64,000 bases of DNA from Bacillus sp. AFS059628 (lineage in GTDB: Bacteria > Bacillota > Bacilli > Bacillales > Bacillaceae_G), in contig NZ_NVEC01000019.1 in the NCBI RefSeq assembly GCF_002571225.1, positions 34,997 to 98,996 of the forward strand, written 5' to 3'. The translations under genes were made by a program, and so were the position numbers. The notes below the pieces were generated by a model. It saw only the letters and a program-made list of their open reading frames with translations. It was not told where the DNA came from and made no database searches. The stretch's first letter is position 1; every line of letters begins with the position of its first letter. This document shows positions 52,842 to 61,563 of the stretch, in pieces.

Positions 52842-53192
52842 ATGAGAAAGGTAACCGTTCCAGTTGATATGACTTCGGAACAAAAAACGTTGTTAGGCGT
52901 GCTGAGCAAACGCCAATTGATTTATCTATTAGGTGGAGGAGCATCCCTTTACTTGTATGTACCATTCTTATGGCGGCTATTTGCACCTTTTAATGCGGCA
53001 GTAGCATTTTTTATTTGCTTAATTTTAGCAATACCTACAGTAGTAGGTGTAATAACGTTTGCTTTTATTTATAAAGAAAAACAACACATGTATTTAGATA
53101 AATATTTACTGATCAAAATGCGTAGCCGTTCTGAAAAAGGCAAGTGGAGAAAAGGGTACGAGCCGATTAAATGGGTAAAGGAGAATTTATAG
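52842..53192 (+). CDS. prgI: PrgI/VirB3-like T4SS protein
   Basis: The 116-aa protein starts VTVPVDMTSEQKTLLGVLSK, the PrgI opening, followed by two membrane helices (LIYLLGGGASLYLYVPFLW, AVAFFICLILAIPTVVGVIT) and FIYKEKQHMYLDKYLLIKMR. PrgI is the VirB3-like partner of the VirB4 ATPase in Gram-positive conjugation machines. ATG 52842 has GGGAGGAAAC upstream. Confidence 0.88.
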   Translation: MRKVTVPVDMTSEQKTLLGVLSKRQLIYLLGGGASLYLYVPFLWRLFAPFNAAVAFFICLILAIPTVVGVITFAFIYKEKQHMYLDKYLLIKMRSRSEKGKWRKGYEPIKWVKENL

Positions 53193-54107
53193 ATGTTAGA
53201 AATGATATATTTTGCGATGGTAGCCATTGTAGGTTTTTTCTTTTATCGAAAAATGAATGGAAAACCGCTGTTTGGTTTTAAGAAAAAAGGAAAAAGTCAG
53301 GGCGGAGTAGAGAAACGCACTGCTGACAAAAATGGAAAGAAAAATAAAAAGAATACGACTGCTATAGAGGAAATTGATGAGGATAATGTGGATTTCTTTA
53401 GTGCTTTTGTAGAAGACATTAAGGAAGTTGAAAATCATATGATTCGTTATCATGATGACACGTTTGTCCTAATCGCGGAGGCACATCCTGTAAACTATTA
53501 TCTACTTTCCAATGCGGAACAAGAAGCGATTGATATCAAAATTGAATCGTGGTTAACCACATTAGAGTTTAATACGAAGGTATATATCCAAAGTAAGTTT
53601 GTAGATTTAACAGATCCTGTAAGGAAAATGACAGAAACAATGAAAGATGCGAAGGACCTTACACCAGAGACAGTACTTTATGGGCAAGAAGTTATTGACA
53701 ACTTAGAGTATTGGCAACGTTCGCAGCCTCGATATGAACAAAAACGATATTTAATTTACCCATACAAAGTGGATATTAGTACGATTACAGCTGATACAGA
53801 GGATGAATTGGAAGAAAAGATTGTAGATAAAGCGTTTAACGAATTATATCGCCGCTATAATGCTTCTAGAAATCTACTATCGAAAGCAAAAATTAGTGTA
53901 GAAATGTTAACGAAAGATAAATTAATAGAACTCTTATATGTATCGTTTAATCGCCGTAAAGCGGTAAAAGCACGATTCCAAGATTTAATTGAAAATGAGA
54001 ATTTCTCTTTATATTCAACAGGTGAAACAAATGAGAGAAAACTAGAGTTAATGAAGAAAGTACTAGCGGAAGAAAAAGCAGAAAAATCAAATAATGGAGT
54101 GGCGTAA
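53193..54107 (+). CDS. Membrane-anchored T4SS-associated protein, function unknown
   Basis: The 304-aa product has one N-terminal helix (IYFAMVAIVGFFFYRKM, residues 5-21), a Lys-rich linker to about 60 and a cytoplasmic domain (FVLIAEAHPVNYYLLSNAEQ, KISVEMLTKDKLIELLYVSF). It starts on the base after the prgI stop and is followed by virB4 two bases later. The place and the ALxxxF/YV-type segment suggest it takes the part of the N-terminal VirB4 domain or a channel anchor. No named family. Confidence 0.65.
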   Translation: MLEMIYFAMVAIVGFFFYRKMNGKPLFGFKKKGKSQGGVEKRTADKNGKKNKKNTTAIEEIDEDNVDFFSAFVEDIKEVENHMIRYHDDTFVLIAEAHPVNYYLLSNAEQEAIDIKIESWLTTLEFNTKVYIQSKFVDLTDPVRKMTETMKDAKDLTPETVLYGQEVIDNLEYWQRSQPRYEQKRYLIYPYKVDISTITADTEDELEEKIVDKAFNELYRRYNASRNLLSKAKISVEMLTKDKLIELLYVSFNRRKAVKARFQDLIENENFSLYSTGETNERKLELMKKVLAEEKAEKSNNGVA

Positions 54108-54109
54108 TT

Positions 54110-56209
54110 ATGAAGTTATTCGGAAAAAAGAAAAAGGAAAAGAAAAAAATAGAAGTAGAAGAGAAAGATAAATTGGAACTAGAGGAGGAAGGGTTGGAAG
54201 GTGAAGAAATACCGACGCAATTAGATAATAAAACAACTGTGTTTGATGTTATTGCTCCAGAAGGAATGAAAATTGATTCAGAAGATTATGGGGTTATTAA
54301 ACAGTCTTTAGGGAGTAATACGTTCTTCCGTCCGTTTTATATTCCACGCGATGGGTACCCACGTATGATGCAAACCAATTGGCTGAATATGTTAACTTCA
54401 GCTGGGGAAGTGGATGTCATGATTGACATTCATAAAGAGCCAAAAGCCAAAGCAATGCGATCATTAGATATGCAGCTTACTATGTTACGTTCGAATCTTT
54501 CTTTCCAACGTACACGAGGGAACATTGACCAAGAAAAAGACCTAGATGCAAAAATTCAAGATACAAACAACTTAATGGATGAAATCCAGTTCAATGAAAA
54601 CGACTCCTATATGGTGAGTACAATGGGTGTTGCGTATGCCGAATCAAAGAAAGAATTAGACGTTTTATGTGAATATATTGAAGATGAAATGCAAGCATCT
54701 CACTTTAAGATAGCAAGTACTTGGAATCGTGTGAAGAGTGGTTTGAAAGCGGTTATGCCACTAGGTGCACCAAATACGTTACAAGATACATATCGAAATA
54801 TCGATAGACGTGCTCTATGTACATTTGCACCCTTTGTCTCAGGATCCGGAAGATTTAACGGTGGTATACCAATAGGAAAGAACAAAATTACTGGACAAGT
54901 AGAATTTTTAAATTCATTCGGTAACGCAGATTATCGTCCACCAAACTATAACATTGGTGTGACAGGGATTTCAGGTTCCGGGAAAAGTTTACTTTTAAAA
55001 ATGAAGCTAGCTCGTGAAACATCACTTGCAGATACACATGCGATGATCATAGATCCAGAGGGAGAATTCGTAAAAATCACCAAACGACTAGGTGGTATTA
55101 ACTTAAATATTTCACCTGAAAGTAATATCATTATTAACCCTTGTGCAATTGCAGTAACAGAACTTCAAATTACCGATAAAGATGAAGAGCTAGAAGCGCT
55201 TGAACAATACGATAAGAAAGAACTCGTAGAGCATGATGGCGTGAAGTATGTAAGATTTGTACCTATTTTAGAGAAAATCAATGAAATACTAGGATTCTTT
55301 GACATTATTATTCGCGGACAAGATTTTGATCAACCAGGATTAAATGTATTCCAACGTACAATGTTAGAAGATGCGATTCGTGAAGTATTCAATAAACATG
55401 GCATTACCTCTCATCCTTCATCATTATATACAGATGAAGTGAAGAAAGTGGATGGACAATTAATTCAGTCTCAGGTGAGAAAGCCAGAGCCAGAGTTAAA
55501 AGAAATTTATGATGTAATAGTGGGAAACCATGGAGACGATGTGAAAGCAGAAGAGTTAATTGCTGCGATTCGTCCGTTTCTACGTGATGGCTCAAAACCA
55601 TTATTTGATGGACAAAGTAATTTTGGACGTGGTGTAGAAACACAGTTAAATGAATCACGTGTTGTTAACTTTAATATTAGTCATTTAGAAGAGGGCTTCC
55701 TAAAGCCAATCGCCTTCCACGTTATCCTGAACTATATTTGGGAGCATTGGATTAAGAGTCCAGAACACGCTATCAAACGAAAAGTGTTATATGTGGATGA
55801 GATGTGGCAGTTTATCGACTATGAACAAACTGTTAACTTCTTAGAAAAAGTAGCACGTCGTTCACGTAAAAGAAATGCCGGTATGTGTTGGGCAAGTCAG
55901 GACTTTGTTCGTATTTTAGAAAATGTGAAAGCACGTGGTATCTTGCAATCTACTTTCTCTTATTTCTTCTTAGAGCAAAATAAGATTGATAAGAAAAAAA
56001 TCCAAGAGAACTTTAACTTAACTGCTGGGGAGCTTGACATTATTCTCAACAATCCAGGGAAAGGTGAAGGGATTTTTCGCATAGGAGATAGTTCAGTTTG
56101 GATTCAAACAGATCCATCAGATAAAGAAATGATGTTCATTGAATCGAATGAAGCGGTACTACAAGAGCTTTTAAATAACATGAAGAAAGTACAAGGGTAC
56201 GCAGGATAA
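54110..56209 (+). CDS. virB4: VirB4-family T4SS ATPase
   Basis: The 699-aa ATPase has Walker A GISGSGKS (about 285-293), Walker B KVLYVDEMWQFID (about 558-570), then KVARRSRKRNAGMCWASQDF and LEQNKIDKKKIQENFNLT, all typical of VirB4/TraC. VirB4 energises pilus or channel assembly at the inner membrane. The N-terminal 35 residues are Lys/Glu-rich. It starts 2 bases after the previous stop. Confidence 0.95.
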   Translation: MKLFGKKKKEKKKIEVEEKDKLELEEEGLEGEEIPTQLDNKTTVFDVIAPEGMKIDSEDYGVIKQSLGSNTFFRPFYIPRDGYPRMMQTNWLNMLTSAGEVDVMIDIHKEPKAKAMRSLDMQLTMLRSNLSFQRTRGNIDQEKDLDAKIQDTNNLMDEIQFNENDSYMVSTMGVAYAESKKELDVLCEYIEDEMQASHFKIASTWNRVKSGLKAVMPLGAPNTLQDTYRNIDRRALCTFAPFVSGSGRFNGGIPIGKNKITGQVEFLNSFGNADYRPPNYNIGVTGISGSGKSLLLKMKLARETSLADTHAMIIDPEGEFVKITKRLGGINLNISPESNIIINPCAIAVTELQITDKDEELEALEQYDKKELVEHDGVKYVRFVPILEKINEILGFFDIIIRGQDFDQPGLNVFQRTMLEDAIREVFNKHGITSHPSSLYTDEVKKVDGQLIQSQVRKPEPELKEIYDVIVGNHGDDVKAEELIAAIRPFLRDGSKPLFDGQSNFGRGVETQLNESRVVNFNISHLEEGFLKPIAFHVILNYIWEHWIKSPEHAIKRKVLYVDEMWQFIDYEQTVNFLEKVARRSRKRNAGMCWASQDFVRILENVKARGILQSTFSYFFLEQNKIDKKKIQENFNLTAGELDIILNNPGKGEGIFRIGDSSVWIQTDPSDKEMMFIESNEAVLQELLNNMKKVQGYAG

Positions 56210-56239
56210 TAGCGTACCTTTGAAAAGGAAGGTGAAATT

Positions 56240-59200
56240 ATGCTTGAGAAAATAGTAGAGTGGGTTGGAGGGCTCATTATTCATTTGGTGAAGGCTTTTC
56301 TTAGCCCAGTGTATGCAACTTTGGATCCGCTACCGGTTTTAGTGTTTGGAGGAAAGGGAAAAGAAGGAAATGGGACAAACTTAGATTTCTTATTTTCGGG
56401 TGATTCTCTAACTAAGGTATTAGACACAGGTATGCCTGTAATGTTTAAGCTTGTTGCCTTTTGTGTCCTTGTCAGTGTAGTTATTACGGCGGCAAAATAC
56501 TCTGCAACGGCCATTAATCCAAATAATAGAACTGCATTAATAGAGTATGCGAAGGATTTGATGATCATTTCAATTTGCCTTTGGCATCTCGATTACTTTT
56601 ATACACTCATATTTGAAATTAATTCATGGGTAATAATAGAGTTCAGAGATGCTATCAATGGGGTAAGTGGAGGGGATTTTGACCCAGATAAGGGTACTAA
56701 ATTTCTAGAACCTGGATTTGGTGGGGCTGGACTTACCATTACTGAGCTGGGTTTGAAAGGTCATGAAAATGACTATATGTTTATTATATTTGGTTTGTTT
56801 GTAGAAGCTGGTCTCATCGTTTGGGCAAACTTTTACTATTTAATGCGAGCCGTGTCACTATACGTTTTAATGTTAATGGGTCCTTTAATGGTAGGTATGT
56901 GGCTATTTCCACAAAAGAAACAACAGACATTATATTGGATACGAGAATTTATAGGAGCAGTGTTCATACAAGCAATTCATGCGATTACCTTATGGCTCAT
57001 TATTTCTCTTATTGGAGCAGCAAATAGTCCGTTAATCAAATTACTTTTACTTGCCATGTTTATCCCAGTTGGTGAAATTGTGAAAAGTTTTATCGGCCTT
57101 AGTACTAATGCATCAGGTGGTATTCATAGAGCGGGTACGATGTTGGGTATGGGTGCTTTAGCAAGTGTGACCGGACTGGTTAAAGGTGTTCGTGATGACT
57201 ACCGTAATTCAAAAGTAAAACCTGATATTAAGGAGGATAAAGAAAAGATAAAAGAAGATGCTGATAACCCTAAAGATGCATTAGGAGCGAATTTAGGGAC
57301 AGATGTTGGTACAACATCTCGTGCAGCTCGTATGTTAAAAGTTGGTCAAATTGGAAGCTCAATTGGTAAAGCGGCTGGTGGATTTGCAGGTATGACAGCA
57401 GGAGCTGGTCTTGGACCAGAAGGAATGGCAATAGGGACATTGGCTGGCAGTAAAGCGGGCGGATTTACTGGTGCAGTTACTGGAAGATCTGCTGCTGCAG
57501 TCGGCGAAGGGGCTGTATCTTTAGGAAAACATATAGGTTCGAGTATAAAGAAGGGTGCGGATACGTATTCAAATCTAAATGGCGAATCGTATCCGGAACT
57601 AACCGATGAAGATATCGCTCAGGATTTAGCTACAAAAGATTTTGAAAATTGGAAAGCGGATAATCCCGATTCTGCAGTTGCGAGTCGTTTAAAACAAGCA
57701 TTCCCTGGTGCATCCGATGCAGATATTGCAAAAATGGTAGCAAAAACAAATAGTGATCAAATATCTCATTTCAAAAATCAGCGAAAACAAGATTTGCAAA
57801 ATATGAAGAACAATGCTACACCATATGGAAACGCTAGAGAATTAGTCAACGCTGCGACTAACGCATTCCAAAAAGGATATGAGGCAGACCATAAAGATGC
57901 GTTTATGAGTCAATTACCAGAAAATATGTCAGCAGAAGAGAAAGAGAAAAAATGGAATGACCATCTGAACTCAAAAGTACAAGGATTTAGAAATCATGCA
58001 GAACAGGTGGCAACAAAAGCTGGAGCAATGCCAGTTGATGCGAAAGATAAGCAAGGGAACAACCTGTTTGATAAGTCCTATGTGAATAAAGATGCTTTTG
58101 CTTCTCAACTTGCACTTGGAAAAGTTGGAAAGGCAGTTGAAGGAGTAAAAGGAGAAACTCTAGAGAGTGGCCATCAAAATATGGGACAAGTAGACTCACT
58201 TGTGGGTGCGTCCACTGCTGCGTTTAAAAAGGCATATACTGTTGATCATAAGGCTGGATTCATGAAGCAATTCCCTGCAGATGTACCACAACAAGAAAAA
58301 GAGGCTGCATGGAACAAACACTTGAGTCAAAAAGTGCAAGGATTTAAAAATCATGCACAGAAAGCTGCCGAACAAGCAGGGATTGTGCAACAAAAAGATG
58401 GGACTAGCTATGCTAATAAGGAAGCTTTCGCTTCTCAGCTATCGCAACAATTACAAAGCAATCCAAATATAAATGCAATGGGTGTATCTAGTGTATCTGG
58501 CATTCAAAAAGCGGTAAACGGTGTAAAAACACATAGTTTAGCAAATGGATATGGAAGCCAGAAACAAAAAGATGTAAGTAATGTCGGGAACTTAGTACAA
58601 GCATCTACAGAATCTTTTAAACAAGGATATGCAGCGGAGAACAAAGCAAACTTTATGAAGAACTTGTCTCCAACTATGTCTCAAATGCAAAAAGTAGAAG
58701 CTTGGCAATCTCATTTAAATGATAAAGGTAATGAATTTAAAGCAATCGCTCAGCAAGCGGCGGTACAAGCGGGTGCGATGCCTGTACAGGCAAAAGATAC
58801 GAATGGTAAGAGTCTGCATAATCAATCGTATATTAATAGAGATGCCTTTGCTTCGCAATTGACGAAAGGTTTACAAAGTCATGCTAGTCTTGGAACAGTG
58901 AGTCAACAAGTAGGTTCTGGCATTACTAGTGCGATTCAAGGTGTTCGTTCACACGGTGTTGCGACAGGTGGCGCAATCAATAAAGCTGTGTTTGCAGCTA
59001 CGCAAACGCAAGCGAGTATGGCACGTGCAGGAAATCTGTCTGTTTCTGAAATTGAACGCTCGTATGCAGATGCATCAGCTAGTGTAGCAAATATTTCGCA
59101 AAGTGCTGGCAAAATGACGATTCCAACTTCAGCAGTGGGACGTATGACACAGCAAAGTAAGATGCTTGGTGTAAGTATGATGGAAGGTGCCAAATATCTC

Positions 59201-60274
59201 GTGCATACAAAAGGAATGGAGAATGTATCAAAAGCATACTTTAATGCGTCTAGTGCTGTTAAGCAGGATGGTGGAAATGCAGTACAAAGAGTGATGAGTG
59301 GAACTGCAGCTGCCGTTCATACTTCGTTAGGAGGTAATGCAGCAGAACGCCATTACAATGTGACAAAAGGATTAAGCTATGCAGCAGGTGTAATTGGTGG
59401 TGCAGGTGCTTACCAAGCTACTGCTCGTATGGTAAGTAAACATAATCCTTATAATAAAGCAGTTCAATCAGAAGCAAAAGAAATTCAAGAGATTCAGGGA
59501 ATGGTACCAACCACAACAGATGCTACTGGAAGACAATCAGTTGCTCAAGGTGCAGTACGTCTTGTTACGACAAATAATAAATCATGGATTGAAGCGAAAG
59601 ATTCCAGTGGAATGACACAAGTTGTATCTCGTTATGGTAGTGGAGATAGTAGCATTCGTTCGGGACAAGTGGTATATCAAGATTTAAATATTTCAGACGG
59701 TCAATTAACACAGTATCGTAATGGTATGAAAGCAACGCCAGCGTATATTCAAGATTCTAGTGGCGGGAAAATTAGTATCAATCGTTCTATCAATATTAAT
59801 CCAAATCAATTAGTGGGAAATCAAAATCAAAGACCTTTACAACAGAAACCAGTATTTAGTGAACCGCCACTTACAGTAAGTCATAAGGTAGACAATGGTC
59901 ACTTCTATATGTCTGATTTAGACCAAGGTGGCTATCAAAATGTACAAATGGTTGTTGAAAGAGATCGAAGTTACATGGTTGCTACCACAACTGATGGTAC
60001 AGTGTCACGTATTTCTCCATTCGGAAAAGGAGATACGCGATTACAAGCAAACCAAAGGATTGAAAGGGCTTGTGAAGTAAAAGATAGCATTATTAAGCCG
60101 AGAGAAGAAATCCTAGTAACTCATACAAAAGACGAAATTGTACGTACAGAGACACAGCTGAATTTAACAGAACATGACCCACAAAACTTGATTCCATTTG
60201 CGCCAAACCCTCGCTTAGCACAGCGAAAAAGAAGAAATAATGAAAATGGAAAGTATGGAGTGACAAGTCTATGA
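56240..60274 (+). CDS. VirB6/TrbL-like channel protein with long repeat-bearing tail
   Basis: The 1344-aa protein has a membrane domain in residues 1-290 (for example FKLVAFCVLVSVVITAAKYS, SLYVLMLMGPLMVGMWLFPQ, LIISLIGAANS) with a VirB6/TrbL pattern, then Gly/Ala-rich helices and a very long extracellular or cytoplasmic tail. Three tandem repeats of about 120 aa begin near 528, 651 and 781 (AFQKGYEADHKDAFMSQLPE, AFKKAYTVDHKAGFMKQFPA, SFKQGYAAENKANFMKNLSP). Two related beta-rich repeats close the tail (about 1105-1165 and 1220-1290). It overlaps the lysozyme gene by 4 bases. Confidence 0.8.
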   Translation: MLEKIVEWVGGLIIHLVKAFLSPVYATLDPLPVLVFGGKGKEGNGTNLDFLFSGDSLTKVLDTGMPVMFKLVAFCVLVSVVITAAKYSATAINPNNRTALIEYAKDLMIISICLWHLDYFYTLIFEINSWVIIEFRDAINGVSGGDFDPDKGTKFLEPGFGGAGLTITELGLKGHENDYMFIIFGLFVEAGLIVWANFYYLMRAVSLYVLMLMGPLMVGMWLFPQKKQQTLYWIREFIGAVFIQAIHAITLWLIISLIGAANSPLIKLLLLAMFIPVGEIVKSFIGLSTNASGGIHRAGTMLGMGALASVTGLVKGVRDDYRNSKVKPDIKEDKEKIKEDADNPKDALGANLGTDVGTTSRAARMLKVGQIGSSIGKAAGGFAGMTAGAGLGPEGMAIGTLAGSKAGGFTGAVTGRSAAAVGEGAVSLGKHIGSSIKKGADTYSNLNGESYPELTDEDIAQDLATKDFENWKADNPDSAVASRLKQAFPGASDADIAKMVAKTNSDQISHFKNQRKQDLQNMKNNATPYGNARELVNAATNAFQKGYEADHKDAFMSQLPENMSAEEKEKKWNDHLNSKVQGFRNHAEQVATKAGAMPVDAKDKQGNNLFDKSYVNKDAFASQLALGKVGKAVEGVKGETLESGHQNMGQVDSLVGASTAAFKKAYTVDHKAGFMKQFPADVPQQEKEAAWNKHLSQKVQGFKNHAQKAAEQAGIVQQKDGTSYANKEAFASQLSQQLQSNPNINAMGVSSVSGIQKAVNGVKTHSLANGYGSQKQKDVSNVGNLVQASTESFKQGYAAENKANFMKNLSPTMSQMQKVEAWQSHLNDKGNEFKAIAQQAAVQAGAMPVQAKDTNGKSLHNQSYINRDAFASQLTKGLQSHASLGTVSQQVGSGITSAIQGVRSHGVATGGAINKAVFAATQTQASMARAGNLSVSEIERSYADASASVANISQSAGKMTIPTSAVGRMTQQSKMLGVSMMEGAKYLVHTKGMENVSKAYFNASSAVKQDGGNAVQRVMSGTAAAVHTSLGGNAAERHYNVTKGLSYAAGVIGGAGAYQATARMVSKHNPYNKAVQSEAKEIQEIQGMVPTTTDATGRQSVAQGAVRLVTTNNKSWIEAKDSSGMTQVVSRYGSGDSSIRSGQVVYQDLNISDGQLTQYRNGMKATPAYIQDSSGGKISINRSININPNQLVGNQNQRPLQQKPVFSEPPLTVSHKVDNGHFYMSDLDQGGYQNVQMVVERDRSYMVATTTDGTVSRISPFGKGDTRLQANQRIERACEVKDSIIKPREEILVTHTKDEIVRTETQLNLTEHDPQNLIPFAPNPRLAQRKRRNNENGKYGVTSL

Positions 60275-61563
60275 GTCAAAATCCTAACGATCCAAATAAT
60301 CAGAAGAAAAATAACCCTTTAAAAGATGCAACATCTCACTTTATTAAGAAAAAAGGGATGCAGGCAAGCGGGAAAATGGCAAAAATGGCAGGGAAGGCAG
60401 GAAGAGCGGCAGCGAAAGCTGCTGCCAAACTGCTAAGAGCTGGTGTAGTGAAAATTGTCGGAGCTATTGTGGGAGCAGTGGGATTGCCTGTTGCTCTCAT
60501 TATGGCTCTTATTATTACTGTATGTGTTATTTTAGCATCTTTTGTACCATTTACCGATGATGAAAGTAAAACAGAAGAACAAGTGAAAAAGTATATGGAA
60601 ATTTCAATGGCGCTAAACGTAGACTGGAAAGAGGTTGTCGCTTTTGATATGGCGCGGTATGATAACGATTTGACTGGTAAAGATCCGCATGATGCTATAT
60701 CATTTTTCTTGGATATCCAATATGAAGAATATACGGAAAAAGAGGTATGCGAGGCAGGGCCGAATGGTCCTTGTGAAAAAAAGAAAAAGGAGATGCAAAA
60801 AACTAAATCTGAAAGTTATTCCGGACCAGATGTAAAAAAGATATTGGGAGATACAGATTTTAAGAAAAAAATAGATGAAATTAATGCAAGCGGAAGTAAA
60901 AAGGTAACAGTATCTTCTCATGGTTTAGAGAAAGCGATGGAACTTGCAAAATTTAGTGAGAGTCAAAAAGATCGTGCTCGTGAGATATTAGCCGCAGGGA
61001 TGTTAGAAGGGCTATATGGACATCTTGCTCCTATTACTGGTGGATTTATTGGTGGTATGTGTGTAGGTAATGTGAGTCCTGGCGGAGAGCCTGTTAACCT
61101 TAATGCTAAAGTTACAGGATACCTTCCTAAAATTAAGGAAATGGCAGAAAAACATGGTGTTGCTCAGTATGTTGGTATTCTCGCAGCCCAAATGATGCAG
61201 GAGTCAGGGGGAGCGGGAAATGACCCAATGCAGGCTTCAGAGGGGCATTATGGAGACATGAGTCCATCTTGTATAGGTGTAAAGGGGAATGCACGTGTAG
61301 GATGTATTAAAGATCCAAACATTTCTATTGAAGCAGGCGTACAAGAATTTAAAGATGTTTTAGCAAAGGCAAATGGAGATATAGCACTTGCCTTACAGAG
61401 TTATAATTACGGTCCTGGATTCATTAGTTATGCATTAGCAAAAGGTGGATATTCAGAAGAAACAGCCATTGCGTTTTCTAGGGAGCATGCTGGTGAAAAT
61501 CCAGCAGGTTGTTCTGATCCTAATAACTTCCGAACCAAAGTTGGAGCATGTTATGGAGATTAT
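60271..61563 (+). CDS. T4SS lysozyme-like cell-wall hydrolase, exon 1
   Basis: Exon 1 encodes 431 residues: a Lys/Ala-rich start, one membrane helix (VKIVGAIVGAVGLPVALIMA, about 62-81, running on to 95) and a CwlT-type lysozyme-like domain (about 285-431). The lysozyme-like domain shows VAQYVGILAAQMMQESGG with its catalytic Glu, DPMQASEG, and ALALQSYNYGPGFISYA. Such proteins open peptidoglycan for the conjugation channel and usually also carry an NlpC/P60 domain. That part, if present, lies beyond the intron and the window. The exon ends in phase 0 after CYGDY. Confidence 0.88.
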
